Assembly (NCBI RefSeq): GCF_019599465.1
Contig: NZ_RKLR01000009.1
Location: forward strand, 121,758-185,757
Reading direction: 5' to 3'
Length of the DNA stretch: 64,000 nucleotides
From: Haloarcula rubra
GTDB lineage: Archaea; Halobacteriota; Halobacteria; Halobacteriales; Haloarculaceae
Below, piece after piece: positions 44,159 to 52,779 of the stretch. The notes under the pieces are model-generated. The model did not search any database, was not told the origin of the DNA, and saw only the letters and a program-made list of their open reading frames with translations. The translations under genes and the position numbers were made by a program. Each line of letters starts with the position of its first letter. Position 1 is the stretch's first letter.

Positions 44159-44980
44159 TTACCCTGAGGTCGTTGGGAGCCGACCATCCGGACGTGGAAC
44201 ACGACCCTGTTTGATCTCGTGATCGACGCGACGCAGGTGCTTACAGCCGCCTTCGGGTGAGCGCTGCTGCCAGTCGGGACAGGAACACGACTCGTCGACG
44301 ACGTCAACTTCGTACCGGTTTCCGGACGCGGACTGTACTTCGTAGCGGCCACCTTTCGAGAGGAGCGAGACGTCCATCGCTTCAGCGACGGCACGCGCCG
44401 TGCGGGGCTCGAGATCGTCCTGCGACTGTGTATTCTCGTCGACGACCAGCCGGTCGCGAACGTCGCCCGTTCGGCCCCCGTCCGGAGCGACGGATTCCGC
44501 AGGGCCACTGAGCCGCTCGTGGAGTACTTCCTCCACCGGATGGCCTTCCGGCCACAGGTAGTGGACCTCACGGCGCTCGCGATGATCGTAGGAGCCACAG
44601 GCGGCAGCGCTCCCAGTCCAGACACGCCACGCCCCGAGTGCTGCCATCACGTCGACGATGACTCGCGGAACAGCCTCGTGCTTGTCGGGGTAGAACATCC
44701 GAAAGCGAGTACATTCCGCCTGCGGCGGAACCGTCTCCCACCACTCGACGTCGTCGTCCCAGCTCTCGTACATCGCCTTATCCTTCCCGTATCCGACGGA
44801 CAGGCCGTCGATCTGCGGTATCTCCACCGATGTCTCGTCAGCCTCTTCTTCGAGCAGCCGAAGGACGGCGTACCGGAGATACTCGTGATTCGGATTGTCT
44901 GAAGATTGGGCGACCTGCTCGTGGTGCTCTGCGACTCGCTCTGCCTCGTCGAGAACGGTCGTTAGATATTGGTCGGTCAT
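44159..44980 (-). CDS. SWIM zinc-finger protein
   Basis: A 273-residue protein from ATG 44980 (MTDQYLTTV). The C-terminal SWIM motif CSCPDWQQRSPEGGCKHLRR (C-x-C-x(n)-C-x-H) lies near residues 240-260. The N-terminal part has no recognised fold. SWIM fingers bind DNA or proteins. Between its start and dyad E lies a leader hairpin (45001-45032). The longer ORF start (45043) would run through hairpin and dyad and is rejected. Confidence 0.85.
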   Translation of the reverse strand: MTDQYLTTVLDEAERVAEHHEQVAQSSDNPNHEYLRYAVLRLLEEEADETSVEIPQIDGLSVGYGKDKAMYESWDDDVEWWETVPPQAECTRFRMFYPDKHEAVPRVIVDVMAALGAWRVWTGSAAACGSYDHRERREVHYLWPEGHPVEEVLHERLSGPAESVAPDGGRTGDVRDRLVVDENTQSQDDLEPRTARAVAEAMDVSLLSKGGRYEVQSASGNRYEVDVVDESCSCPDWQQRSPEGGCKHLRRVDHEIKQGRVPRPDGRLPTTSG

Positions 44981-45000
44981 GGGTCGGTGGAGACGGAAGT

Positions 45001-45032
45001 GCGCCTCCGCCCCTCGGCGGGCGCTGAAAAAC
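45001..45032 (-). promoter_or_regulatory. Leader hairpin with T5 run (SWIM gene)
   Basis: On the minus strand a T5 run is followed by a GC-rich inverted repeat (GCGCC/GGCGC outer arms), 20 nt before the ATG; it touches dyad E. One of about a dozen such leaders. Confidence 0.55.
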
Positions 45033-45074
45033 TTAACCAACAAATACCGATCAATCGTATCCTCTGTTGGTTAA
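45033..45074. repeat. Module-border dyad E
   Basis: TTAACCAACA (45033-45042) and TGTTGGTTAA (45065-45074), 22-nt spacer, between the SWIM gene and the second HTH-nucleotidyltransferase pair. Confidence 0.85.
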
Positions 45075-45205
45075 CCCCTCTCTGCTCGAATGCTGCGCCG
45101 GATCGGACTACCGGAACCAAGAATAGTATATCTGTATAGAGATAACTCTATCGGGAATACGGGGGACAAGACTAATACAGTTAGATGCGATACCGATAAC
45201 TAGCG

Positions 45206-45880
45206 ATGATGGAGTACGTCGACGAGACCGCGGCGAAGATCATGGTCGCGGCCCGGCCGGGCGACTCGATCCGGCGAATCGCCCAGAAGATCGACGGCTC
45301 CTACTCGTGGGTCTACGACTGGATCGAGCGGTTGGAGGACGCAGGCTTCATCCGACGTGAGGACGGCGTCTACATCGAGAATTACGCTGTCAGGGATCGC
45401 TACTACGATCTCGTCGCGGCCATCTCTCGCGCTGTTCCCCCCTCGATCGACGACGGCTACGTCATTCCGCACTTCGCCGGGATGCCTTTTGCGTACACGA
45501 AAATCGACGCCGTCTACGTCTGGACCCACGGCGGCTATCAGATCGCCCGCGGCCACGACGACTACCCGATCTTCATCCAGGTCGCCGACCGGGATATCGG
45601 ACGGTGGACGGCGTTCTTTGATGAGTTCGGGATTCCGAGCCGGATCGAAGAGCGGCCGGACGCGACCGACTACGACGCCACCGTCTCGTACGTGTTGTTC
45701 CCGACGAGTGGGGAGATCACTCGCGAGTGGGTCGACGGCAATCCGGTCATTCCGTTAGATGAGGCAATCGAGCACATGTTGGAGTACCGGGTGAACTACG
45801 AGCCGGCGTTGGAGATGATCGCCGACGAGTACGACCGCGATATCGACGCGTCCCACGAGGATCCGCGTCTCAATGCATGA
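45206..45880 (+). CDS. HTH protein of an HTH-nucleotidyltransferase pair (copy 2)
   Basis: A 224-residue paralogue of the proteins at 19902 and 57128: winged helix (GDSIRRIAQKIDGSYSWVYD), then VPPSIDDGYVIPHFAG, YTKIDAVYVWTHGGYQIARG and DYPIFIQVADRD. Two Met codons open it (ATGATG). Its stop overlaps the nucleotidyltransferase start by 4 bp. The pair is alone between dyads E and F. Confidence 0.82.
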   Translation: MMEYVDETAAKIMVAARPGDSIRRIAQKIDGSYSWVYDWIERLEDAGFIRREDGVYIENYAVRDRYYDLVAAISRAVPPSIDDGYVIPHFAGMPFAYTKIDAVYVWTHGGYQIARGHDDYPIFIQVADRDIGRWTAFFDEFGIPSRIEERPDATDYDATVSYVLFPTSGEITREWVDGNPVIPLDEAIEHMLEYRVNYEPALEMIADEYDRDIDASHEDPRLNA

Positions 45881-46572
45881 GCCTCGGTGAACGCGAAGAC
45901 GAACTACTGGATACGCTGGAGGCAGTCATCGACGCTGACCTGCCGTACGTGCTCGTCGGTGGGTGGGCGATCGCGGCGTTCAATCAACGCTTTACCACGG
46001 ACGTCGACGTCGTCATTCCGGCCCAAGCGGTCGACGACTACACGGACCTTCTCACCGACCGCGGCTACGAGAAAACGGCCGATGTCGAGCGAAACGAACT
46101 CTACGAGGGCCGGACTATCCGGTTTACGAAAGATATCGGGAATCCGGTTCAGTTCGACGCGATGGTGGACGCGCTGGGCTGTCGCCAGACGGAAGCTGAA
46201 TGGTCGTATCGCTATCTGGCCCAGCACTCTGTCACCGAGGAACTGCGAACCGGACGCCCGGTAACAGCCAGGATTCCGGAACGGGAGTTGCTGTTCGCGG
46301 TGAAACTCCACAGTGGCCGCAAGGCAGACTCTCGGGATCTGGTGGTGCTGGCTGCTGGCGCAGATTTCGACCGGATCGCGACTCATCTGCATCGCGGAGA
46401 GTCCGAGAAGCTCGCTGGTCGCATCGAGACTGTCCTCAACCGCCTCACGTCGGAGGATTTCGCAGATGCATTCAAAGGAGTCTTCGAACAGCAAACGGTT
46501 CCCGAACAGGATATCGATGCCGTCGTTGAGTTCCTTCGTGACCAGCAGCGCCGAATCGATTCTGAACGATAA
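45877..46572 (+). CDS. AbiEii-like nucleotidyltransferase (copy 2)
   Basis: A 231-residue protein with LVGGWAIAAFNQRFTTDVDV (GG and D-x-D), third acid in VQFDAMVDALGCRQTEAEW and LFAVKLHSGRKADSRDLV. It is the same length as copy 1 and has all motifs. With its HTH partner it probably forms a toxin-antitoxin module. It ends 65 bp before dyad F. Confidence 0.85.
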   Translation: MSLGEREDELLDTLEAVIDADLPYVLVGGWAIAAFNQRFTTDVDVVIPAQAVDDYTDLLTDRGYEKTADVERNELYEGRTIRFTKDIGNPVQFDAMVDALGCRQTEAEWSYRYLAQHSVTEELRTGRPVTARIPERELLFAVKLHSGRKADSRDLVVLAAGADFDRIATHLHRGESEKLAGRIETVLNRLTSEDFADAFKGVFEQQTVPEQDIDAVVEFLRDQQRRIDSER

Positions 46573-46637
46573 CATCGACTGTCGATGGGTATGTCTCGGG
46601 ACCGATCGAAACACACGGGATCGGGACGCGGAACGAA

Positions 46638-46679
46638 TTAACCAACAATGTCGACAGAGTACCCTCCAGCGTTGGTTAA
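46638..46679. repeat. Module-border dyad F
   Basis: TTAACCAACA (46638-46647) and CGTTGGTTAA (46670-46679, one mismatch at the inner end), 22-nt spacer, between two convergent genes, so it cannot be a promoter element for either. Confidence 0.82.
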
Positions 46680-46697
46680 CAGCCGGGAAGGGGGTGT

Positions 46698-47636
46698 TCA
46701 GCCCTCTACAACTGTGTCGATGATCTCCTGAGCGGTCGAACTGATCCGGCCGAGACGCTCCTGAATGCTCTCCGCATCGTCGTCCTGCCACGCGGCAAGA
46801 TAGAACGCTGAACCGCTCGTATCCAGGTCGAAATACCGCCCGACGATGTACGCAACAGCTTCGGCTTCGATCTCGCGTTTTGCACGCTCGGGTTCGTCGT
46901 CGACATCGAAATGGAGCAGTGCGTGGGCGTACTCGTGAATCAGCGTCACGGCGAGATCGGCCTGATTCGAGCGGGCTTTCGCTTCGACGACGGGTTGGAA
47001 CTCGTGGAGATTCCGGTGTTTGCAGACGCCTTTCGCGTCGCCATGCTCCCACTCAGCAGCGTCGACGACGCGGACGTCGACATCGAGCGTAGCTGCCGCA
47101 TCAAGGAGCGCTGGCACCAGGTCGTCGGCGTTACCAGTGGCCTCGGTTTCCAACTCGGGGAGCGGTTCGCCCTCGGTTTGAGACACATCGAAGACTGCTG
47201 TTGGTTTGAATCCAACCAGTCCTTTGGACCACTCCTCGGGTGGCGTCTCGTCATAGTCACAGTCGCTTTGCTCGTGGTAACTCGGCGAATTCTCGCACTC
47301 CGGACATTGCTTGGTGATGATCGGTGCCCAGATCCAGATCGCCTGTTCGCCCTCTTGGACGTGCCGGTCGAACTCCGATCTCCACGTATTGTAGCCCGCC
47401 ACGCGGGTTGCCTCGGGACACTGGCGCTTGATGAGGAGCGTGTTCCGATACGAGTAGTCGTGGAATCGACTCTGGACGTCAAGCCACTCCTGGAACTCCG
47501 CGCTAGCCTGCGCGTCGTCGACGCCGGCGGCGAGGTCGTCGATCCACTGTTCGATGGTGCTGTTCATCTCGTCATCTCGCGTGTCGGTCTCCTCGAAGGA
47601 AACCGACGAATTACTGGTCGTAGCCATTGTGTTCAC
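46698..47636 (-). CDS. ArdC-like antirestriction protein with zincin-type peptidase motif
   Basis: A 312-residue protein. The N-terminal half has an ArdC-N type ssDNA-binding pattern (FQEWLDVQSRFHDYSYRNTL, VAGYNTWRSEFDRHVQEGEQ, IWIWAPI). The C-terminal half has a metallopeptidase motif LIHEYAHALLHF (HExxH at 234-238) with a downstream Glu in IEAEAVAYIVGRYF. ArdC proteins protect incoming plasmid DNA from restriction during transfer. A leader hairpin lies before it (47672-47702). Confidence 0.9.
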   Translation of the reverse strand: MNTMATTSNSSVSFEETDTRDDEMNSTIEQWIDDLAAGVDDAQASAEFQEWLDVQSRFHDYSYRNTLLIKRQCPEATRVAGYNTWRSEFDRHVQEGEQAIWIWAPIITKQCPECENSPSYHEQSDCDYDETPPEEWSKGLVGFKPTAVFDVSQTEGEPLPELETEATGNADDLVPALLDAAATLDVDVRVVDAAEWEHGDAKGVCKHRNLHEFQPVVEAKARSNQADLAVTLIHEYAHALLHFDVDDEPERAKREIEAEAVAYIVGRYFDLDTSGSAFYLAAWQDDDAESIQERLGRISSTAQEIIDTVVEG

Positions 47637-47671
47637 CGAATCGAGTTTACCGGGACTGCATCAGTTCAGAA

Positions 47672-47702
47672 CGCGCCGCACCCCTTCGGGGGCGAACAAA
47701 AA
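47672..47702 (-). promoter_or_regulatory. Leader hairpin with T5 run (ArdC-like gene)
   Basis: Minus strand: T5, then CGCCCC-CGAA-GGGGTG-type stem-loop (CCCC/GGGG arms), 36 nt before the start. Confidence 0.55.
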
Positions 47703-47714
47703 CCACCCTCTCGG

Positions 47715-48062
47715 TTATCGGAGTTCGTGGGTCTCGTCAGCGAAGCCGACCGTGACGAGGTACTTGAGGAATTCGTCGAACCGCTCGACGTCGCTAGGCG
47801 TGTCGGTCGCCAGATGACGTGCCCACTCGATAGCCCACCGGAAGGCAGGATCTGTTCCGCCCTTGCCGTGAATGTACCACCAGCGACCCGCCTTGAGGAC
47901 GACCAGTGGGTTCGTCGGGGGCTGTTCGCTTGCTAAACCACGGGTTATCGACTCGATTTCTCCGGGCACGTCGGCTGGTTCTATCTCTCCGGACTGGGTG
48001 TTCGAGATATCGATCGGGATCTCATCGACTGAAACGTCGTCTACAGTTTGTTGCTGGCTCAC
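47715..48062 (-). CDS. Hypothetical plasmid protein (115 aa)
   Basis: A 115-residue acidic protein with a GTG start (SQQQTVDDVSVDEI). A disordered, acidic first half is followed by NPLVVLKAGRWWYIHGKGG and FRWAIEWARHLATDTPSDVE. No family recognised. It sits between the ArdC-like and the DUF6610-like genes on the same strand and has its own leader hairpin (48094-48126). Confidence 0.65.
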   Translation of the reverse strand: MSQQQTVDDVSVDEIPIDISNTQSGEIEPADVPGEIESITRGLASEQPPTNPLVVLKAGRWWYIHGKGGTDPAFRWAIEWARHLATDTPSDVERFDEFLKYLVTVGFADETHELR

Positions 48063-48093
48063 GGAAAGTCACCTCTGGACGAAGGCTCACGAC

Positions 48094-48126
48094 CGAGCCT
48101 CCGCCCCCTCCCCGGGCTCGAAAAAC
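48094..48126 (-). promoter_or_regulatory. Leader hairpin with T5 run (gene at 48062)
   Basis: Minus strand: T5 then CGAGCC ... GGCTCG (perfect 6-bp arms), 31 nt before the GTG start. Confidence 0.55.
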
Positions 48127-48137
48127 AGCACGCTGCG

Positions 48138-49139
48138 TCACGCTGGGGGGATGTAGACACTCTGTTCGCCAGCGATCTCCTCGAGGTCCTTCCGATGGCG
48201 ATGGGTGAAGTAGCACTCGTAACTGCAGTACCCACAGACTGCACCGGTATCGTATTCAGCGACGAAGGGGCCGCGACGTGTTCGCCAGACGTTCGCTCCG
48301 CATTCGGTGCAAGCTCCCTTTTCGAGATCGGCAGGACTCGGTCCCTCGTACTCGAAGTGTAACCCAGCGTCCTCTGGTGTCGTCTCGGGCCAGATCCCAT
48401 GTGACTGCCAGAACTCGCGGATGCGAGCGAGACTATGGCGCACCGTCTTTCGCACGGTGACGTGGTCGGCGTTGCGACCGCTGTCGTCCCAGCCGTCAGC
48501 CGTCCAGAACTCACCGAACTGTGCGCCACGATGGAGTCCGTTCCAGTCAACGCCGACGATGTCGGCTGGTGGCTCGTCGGTGAGTGTCGGCCTGGTCAGC
48601 TGTCGAATGGCGTGGAGCTGCTTGGGCGGACTCCCGCCGAGGATGTGGACGCGCCGCCCTCTCCAATCGGCAGGGTCGGAGAACTCGTGGGCCAGGCGGT
48701 CGGCGTATCCTCGTGAATACCCGAGGACGAGACCCTCAGGAATCGCGTCGATCACCGCTCTAGACTTCGGGACGATGATGAGCTCGGCCTCGGGGTAGCT
48801 TGCTTGGATCTCACGGGCAGCAGCGACGTGGGCGTCGACGTCGTCGATCTCGTCGACGTCCCCGATGACCCCGACCTCTGGTTCGTACTCGAAGAAGCGG
48901 TCGACGAACCGCTCCAGATCGGGATTCCGGAAATCGTTGTCGAGCATCCCGACGGGAATATCGAGGTCCAGGTACTGATCCGTCTGATACCCACAGTCTT
49001 CCCGAAATCCGGGGAGAAATCCGAGGGCTAGAGCATCGGCGACGAATGGGGCCCGATGGAGGAACGCCACATGGTCCGCTTGTCTGGCGACAGCGATGTC
49101 GCTAGCCGTGCTGGAGTCTGAACTCAAATCGAGGGACAT
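48138..49139 (-). CDS. DUF6610-like protein with C-terminal zinc ribbon
   Basis: A 333-residue protein from ATG 49139 (MSLDLSSDS). The main part has alternating strands and helices (VGVIGDVDEIDDVDAHVAAA, AELIIVPKSRAVIDAIPEG, RRVHILGGSPPKQLHAI), like a TIM-barrel of the tRNA-guanine-transglycosylase type; a family of haloarchaeal plasmid and virus proteins (DUF6610) has this look. The end carries a zinc ribbon (CTECGANVW ... CGYCSYECYFTHRH). A function in base modification is possible but unproven. Confidence 0.75.
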   Translation of the reverse strand: MSLDLSSDSSTASDIAVARQADHVAFLHRAPFVADALALGFLPGFREDCGYQTDQYLDLDIPVGMLDNDFRNPDLERFVDRFFEYEPEVGVIGDVDEIDDVDAHVAAAREIQASYPEAELIIVPKSRAVIDAIPEGLVLGYSRGYADRLAHEFSDPADWRGRRVHILGGSPPKQLHAIRQLTRPTLTDEPPADIVGVDWNGLHRGAQFGEFWTADGWDDSGRNADHVTVRKTVRHSLARIREFWQSHGIWPETTPEDAGLHFEYEGPSPADLEKGACTECGANVWRTRRGPFVAEYDTGAVCGYCSYECYFTHRHRKDLEEIAGEQSVYIPPA

Positions 49140-49168
49140 AACGGAACTCGCGAGGCGGCTGTTGGTCG

Positions 49169-49197
49169 CCCCGCGCCCATTCAGGGGCCCGAAAAAC
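49169..49197 (-). promoter_or_regulatory. Leader hairpin with T5 run (gene at 49139)
   Basis: Minus strand: T5 then GGGCCCCTGAATGGGCGCGG-type stem, about 30 nt before the ATG and 15 nt from dyad G. Confidence 0.5.
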
Positions 49198-49211
49198 CGC
49201 GGCACAGCACA

Positions 49212-49253
49212 TTAACCAACAATAGGGAAACTCACGCGGAGTGTGTTGGTTAA
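49212..49253. repeat. Module-border dyad G
   Basis: TTAACCAACA (49212-49221) and TGTTGGTTAA (49244-49253), 22-nt spacer, between two same-strand genes; the left border of the segment with the metal-resistance genes. Confidence 0.85.
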
Positions 49254-49262
49254 GAACAGCGC

Positions 49263-49478
49263 TTACCCTTCGTCCTCACGTAACTCTTCAGCTTTCCACT
49301 TGAGCCGGTGCAGAATCTGCGTCCGATTCTGGTGCGCGTTCTCGTAGGCAACACACTCTCGGAGTGTCTCCATATCCGGAATCGTCTTGATCCCGGCCTT
49401 GATTAGGCGCGTGTTCGGTGCTTCAAGCCGCTTCTCTGGCGGGAATTCGTCGCTCTCTTTGTCGTCAGTGGACCCCAT
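49263..49478 (-). CDS. Small conserved protein (71 aa), paralogue of 56265
   Basis: A 71-residue protein: acidic start (MGSTDDKESDEFPPE), then KRLEAPNTRLIKAGIKTIPD, METLRECVAYENAHQNRTQI and a helical end. The gene at 56265-56483 encodes a close paralogue (RLEPPNTRLINAGIVTIHDM, METLRACVAYENTNQQRVRI). The motif NTRLI-AGI--I-DMETLR looks like a single HhH-like unit. Function unknown. Confidence 0.72.
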   Translation of the reverse strand: MGSTDDKESDEFPPEKRLEAPNTRLIKAGIKTIPDMETLRECVAYENAHQNRTQILHRLKWKAEELREDEG

Positions 49479-49485
49479 CTCAAAG

Positions 49486-49515
49486 AGCCTTCACCCCTTT
49501 GAGGCCGACACAAAC
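49486..49515 (-). promoter_or_regulatory. Weak leader hairpin (gene at 49478)
   Basis: Minus strand: GTTTGTGTCGGCCTCAAAGG type, with GCCT/AGGC arms just before the ATG; the T run is broken. Confidence 0.35.
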
Positions 49516-49540
49516 AACTCTCCGGACGATAACGCCTCAT

Positions 49541-49564
49541 CTCTAATAGAGATAATACCGGTAT
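49541..49564 (+). promoter_or_regulatory. Two small palindromes upstream of the copper chaperone gene
   Basis: CTCTAATAGAG (49541-49551) and ATACCGGTAT (49555-49564), both perfect, 47-70 nt before ATG 49611. Likely binding sites for a metal-responsive regulator. Confidence 0.4.
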
Positions 49565-49610
49565 AACAGCTACCGTAATGGTCATTCCCCGCGAGTGTTT
49601 ACAGGCCCGT

Positions 49611-49817
49611 ATGGAGCGAAAGACGATCTCCGTCACCGGGATGTCGTGCAACGGGTGCGAACAGAACGTGGAGACCGCCCTGCGAAACCTCGACGGTGTG
49701 AGTCGGGTCGAGGCCGACCACGAAGCTGACACGGTCGACGTGGTTCTCGAGGATGGAGTCGCAGACGACGACGTGAACGCGGCAATCGAACAGGCTGGCT
49801 ACGACGTCAAGGCCTAA
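49611..49817 (+). CDS. CopZ-like heavy-metal chaperone (HMA domain)
   Basis: A 68-residue HMA domain from ATG 49611 (MERKTISVTG). Metal motif GMSCNGCEQNV (Cys13, Cys16 region) and the beta-alpha-beta-beta-alpha-beta plan end in EQAGYDVKA. It carries Cu+ or Hg2+ to a partner such as the adjacent P-type ATPase. The genes converge and overlap by 4 bp (49814-49817). The frame is open 11 codons upstream, but HMA proteins start at about this point. Confidence 0.9.
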   Translation: MERKTISVTGMSCNGCEQNVETALRNLDGVSRVEADHEADTVDVVLEDGVADDDVNAAIEQAGYDVKA

Positions 49818-52090
49818 TCGGCCGCCGCTCGGCCGTCTTCCCGCTCGCCGTCGGTGCGTTCGTCGAGGGCGAATTTGGTGTTGACACCCTCGCCCGAGAG
49901 GAGCTGACCAGCGAAGCTGTTGGCGAGGACGGCCGAGACAGACAGCACCATCGCGAGCATCGCGAACACTGGGTGGACGAGCCCGGTCGTCGCGGCGGCG
50001 ACACCGACCCCGTTGAACGCGAAGGCCGTCGCGAGGTTCTGGCGGGTCTTCCGGTAGCTCTCTTTCCCGATCTCGTAGGCGTCCATCACGCCACCAAGCC
50101 GGTCACCCATCAGGACGATATCCGCCGACTCGATGGCGATGTCGGTCCCAGCGCCGATGGCGATGCCGATGTCCGCCTGCGTGAGTGCAGGAGCGTCGTT
50201 GATGCCATCGCCGACCATCGCCACGCGGTGGTCGGCTTCCTGCAGGCGCCCGATCTCCTCGCGTTTCTCGTCAGGGAGGACGTCGGCCATAACCCGGCCG
50301 ATGCCGATCTCTTTGGCGACCGCGTTCGCGGTGCGTTCGTTGTCGCCGGTGATCATCACGGGCGTGATGTCGGCGTCGCGCATCCGCCGGATCGTCTCGG
50401 CGGCATCGGCTTTGATTTCGTCGCCGATGCCGATCAGGCCGATGAGGTCACCGCCACGAACAACTCCAGCAACGGTGAGGCCGCGGCCTTGGAGTCGCTC
50501 AATATCGGCGTCTCCCTTCGACAGGTCGATTCCCTCGTCGCTGAGCCATCCCGGTTTCCCGACCAGTACGTCGTCGCTGGCCACGGTTGCCCGGACGCCC
50601 TTGCCGGTCACGGAGCCGAAGGCATCGGGGTCAGCGTACTCGACATCTTGCTCGTCGGCGGCCTCGAGGATCGCATCGGCGAGCGGGTGCTCGGAGAAGG
50701 CCTCTGCACTGGCCGCAGTCGTGAGTACATCCACCTCGTCGGCACCCAAGGCGACGACCTCACTGACGGCGGGTTCGCCAACGGTGATGGTGCCAGTCTT
50801 GTCCAGCACGATGTGGTCGACGTCGGGGAAAATCTGGAAGGCGTCACCGGAGCGCATCAGGATGCCTCGGTCAGCGGCCTTCCCGCCGCCCCGAATTAGC
50901 GCGAGCGGTGTCGCCATCCCGAGCGCACATGGATAGCCGAGCACGAGGACCGCCAGCGCTGCGAACGCCCCGCGCTGGATGTTCGGACCTCCGCCCCACG
51001 CGAGCGGTGCGATCATCCAGAAGAGGAATGAGAGTGCAGCGATCGTCAAGACGCCCGGGACGAAGTACTTGAGCACGCGGTCGGCGAGCTGGATGATGCC
51101 GGGCTTCATAGCGCGTGCTTCCTCGATTTCGCGGGCTACTTGATTGAGAAATGCGTCCTCGCCGGTGGCAGTTACCTCGATGAGCAGCGTCCCGGTCTCG
51201 TTGACACTGCCGCCGATCACCTCGTCGCCTTCGGCCTTCTCCTCGGGGATGGACTCGCCGGTGGCAACCGACTCGTCGACTGCGGATTTACCCTCGACGA
51301 CCTCACCGTCGACAGGGATGTTCTCGCCGGGCTTGACCCGGACGTAGTCGCCGACGTCGAGGCCGTCGAGGGGGACTTCCTCGACGTCACCGTCCTCACC
51401 GATGCGGCGTGCCGTGTCGGGCTGGAGGTCGAGAAGGCCTTGGACGGCTTGGGAAGCCCGCGTGCGGACGATGAGGCTGGTGTACTCCGAGAGGATGTGG
51501 TAGGTGGTGATGAACACGGAAACGGCGAAGAAGTGGACGGTCGGGAAGCTCGGGAACACGAACAGGCCAAGCAGTCCACCGACGAGCCCGGCGAACGCGC
51601 CCGCTTCCAGGAGGACGTGCTGGTTGAAGATCCCCCGGCGCAGGCTCTGGAACGCCTTCTGTTTGATATACCGTCCAGGAACGAACATCGTCCCCAGCGC
51701 CAGCCCCAGCGTCACCAGATCCATTACGAGAGATGCCGACTCGAAGCGTCCCATCACGACGATCATCCAGCCCATCAGCGCGGCAACGACGATGGACGCG
51801 CCGCCGGCGAGCAGGAGACGGTGCTTGCCGTCGGCGAGTTCGGCCTGCTGTTGCTCGTATCGCTTCGCTTTGTCCGGGTCGCGGATGGTATAACCGAGAT
51901 CCCGGAGCGTGCCCTTCACTTCGACTTCACTCAGGATGTTGTCGTCGTACTGAACGAGGACCTCCTCGTGGGCGAGACTCACGTCGACGTCCTCGACGCC
52001 GTCGGTCCGGCTGTAGGCCTTCTTGATGCTCTCGGCACAGAACGAGCAGGACATCCCCCCGACGTTGAATTGTTCCTGTGTTGTTCCCAT
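49814..52090 (-). CDS. P1B-type heavy-metal ATPase with YPC transmembrane motif
   Basis: A 758-residue pump. One N-terminal HMA domain (GMSCSFCAESI, Cys15 and Cys18), membrane helices from about 90, actuator motif ATGESIPEEK (277-286), transmembrane YPC (386-388, VLGYPCALGMATP), phosphorylation site DKTGTITV (Asp430) and GDGINDAPAL hinge (about 635-644). In place of the CPC of CopA it has YPC, so the metal may differ. It is divergent from an ArsR-type regulator gene. Confidence 0.93.
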   Translation of the reverse strand: MGTTQEQFNVGGMSCSFCAESIKKAYSRTDGVEDVDVSLAHEEVLVQYDDNILSEVEVKGTLRDLGYTIRDPDKAKRYEQQQAELADGKHRLLLAGGASIVVAALMGWMIVVMGRFESASLVMDLVTLGLALGTMFVPGRYIKQKAFQSLRRGIFNQHVLLEAGAFAGLVGGLLGLFVFPSFPTVHFFAVSVFITTYHILSEYTSLIVRTRASQAVQGLLDLQPDTARRIGEDGDVEEVPLDGLDVGDYVRVKPGENIPVDGEVVEGKSAVDESVATGESIPEEKAEGDEVIGGSVNETGTLLIEVTATGEDAFLNQVAREIEEARAMKPGIIQLADRVLKYFVPGVLTIAALSFLFWMIAPLAWGGGPNIQRGAFAALAVLVLGYPCALGMATPLALIRGGGKAADRGILMRSGDAFQIFPDVDHIVLDKTGTITVGEPAVSEVVALGADEVDVLTTAASAEAFSEHPLADAILEAADEQDVEYADPDAFGSVTGKGVRATVASDDVLVGKPGWLSDEGIDLSKGDADIERLQGRGLTVAGVVRGGDLIGLIGIGDEIKADAAETIRRMRDADITPVMITGDNERTANAVAKEIGIGRVMADVLPDEKREEIGRLQEADHRVAMVGDGINDAPALTQADIGIAIGAGTDIAIESADIVLMGDRLGGVMDAYEIGKESYRKTRQNLATAFAFNGVGVAAATTGLVHPVFAMLAMVLSVSAVLANSFAGQLLSGEGVNTKFALDERTDGEREDGRAAAD

Positions 52091-52221
52091 CGTGGTCGCT
52101 AGTTACCCAGCGAATTGGATAACCATTACGACTAGAGCTATAGCGGTATCGAATAACTAAGACTGCTGTCGAGTGTGTTGCGTTACTCTTACTATCGTCG
52201 TTCCCCTACGTCCTCACAAGA

Positions 52222-52776
52222 ATGGCGCTCCTCGAATCCGACGTGCCGATCCGTGAAGTCGTGACGACGGCCCCGGAGAAAGCGAAAGCGTTGGAGAACG
52301 ACGTTCGGGCGAAGATTCTCGATATGCTCGCTGCCGAAGAAATGACGATCGAAGAGATTCACGACGAACTGCATCGTCGCGGTGAGGAGAAGGCTGAGAC
52401 GACTGTGCGCCACCACGTGAACGTTCTGAAGGATGCGGGGATGATCGAGATCGCCCGGCTCGAGGAAGCCGGCGGCGGAACGCGGAAGTTCTACAAGTCG
52501 AACACGCGGGTCTTCTCCTATGAGCTCCCGGAGGAAGCAGACGAAACCCTTGCGGGGGCGCAGTCCACCACGTCCGAGGAGTTGGCATCCCTCATTGAGA
52601 CGCTGTATACGAAACACGGTACTGAGATCGAGGCGGTCGCCCGCGAGATGAAGCCCTGTGAGTACTGCGACACCCAGCACTACGAGGAGTTCATCGTTCG
52701 CGAACTCCTGAACCGTGCCCTCATCGAATTAGGCGATAGCGGCACACTTGACGACGTATTCTCGACCGACGACTAA
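52222..52776 (+). CDS. ArsR-type metal-responsive regulator
   Basis: A 184-residue protein. Residues about 20-85 are a winged helix (NDVRAKILDMLAAEEMTIEE, TTVRHHVNVLKDAGMIEIAR). The C-terminal part has a thiol motif KPCEYCDTQHYEEF (about 150-163), a probable metal site. It is divergent from the P-type ATPase gene and converges on merA; it probably controls the ATPase promoter in the 131-bp gap. Confidence 0.87.
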   Translation: MALLESDVPIREVVTTAPEKAKALENDVRAKILDMLAAEEMTIEEIHDELHRRGEEKAETTVRHHVNVLKDAGMIEIARLEEAGGGTRKFYKSNTRVFSYELPEEADETLAGAQSTTSEELASLIETLYTKHGTEIEAVAREMKPCEYCDTQHYEEFIVRELLNRALIELGDSGTLDDVFSTDD

Positions 52777-52779
52777 GGC

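Noticed and set aside
49973..52102. Long plus-strand frames across the P-type ATPase gene
   Set aside because: Shadows of the ATPase; no domain and biased composition.
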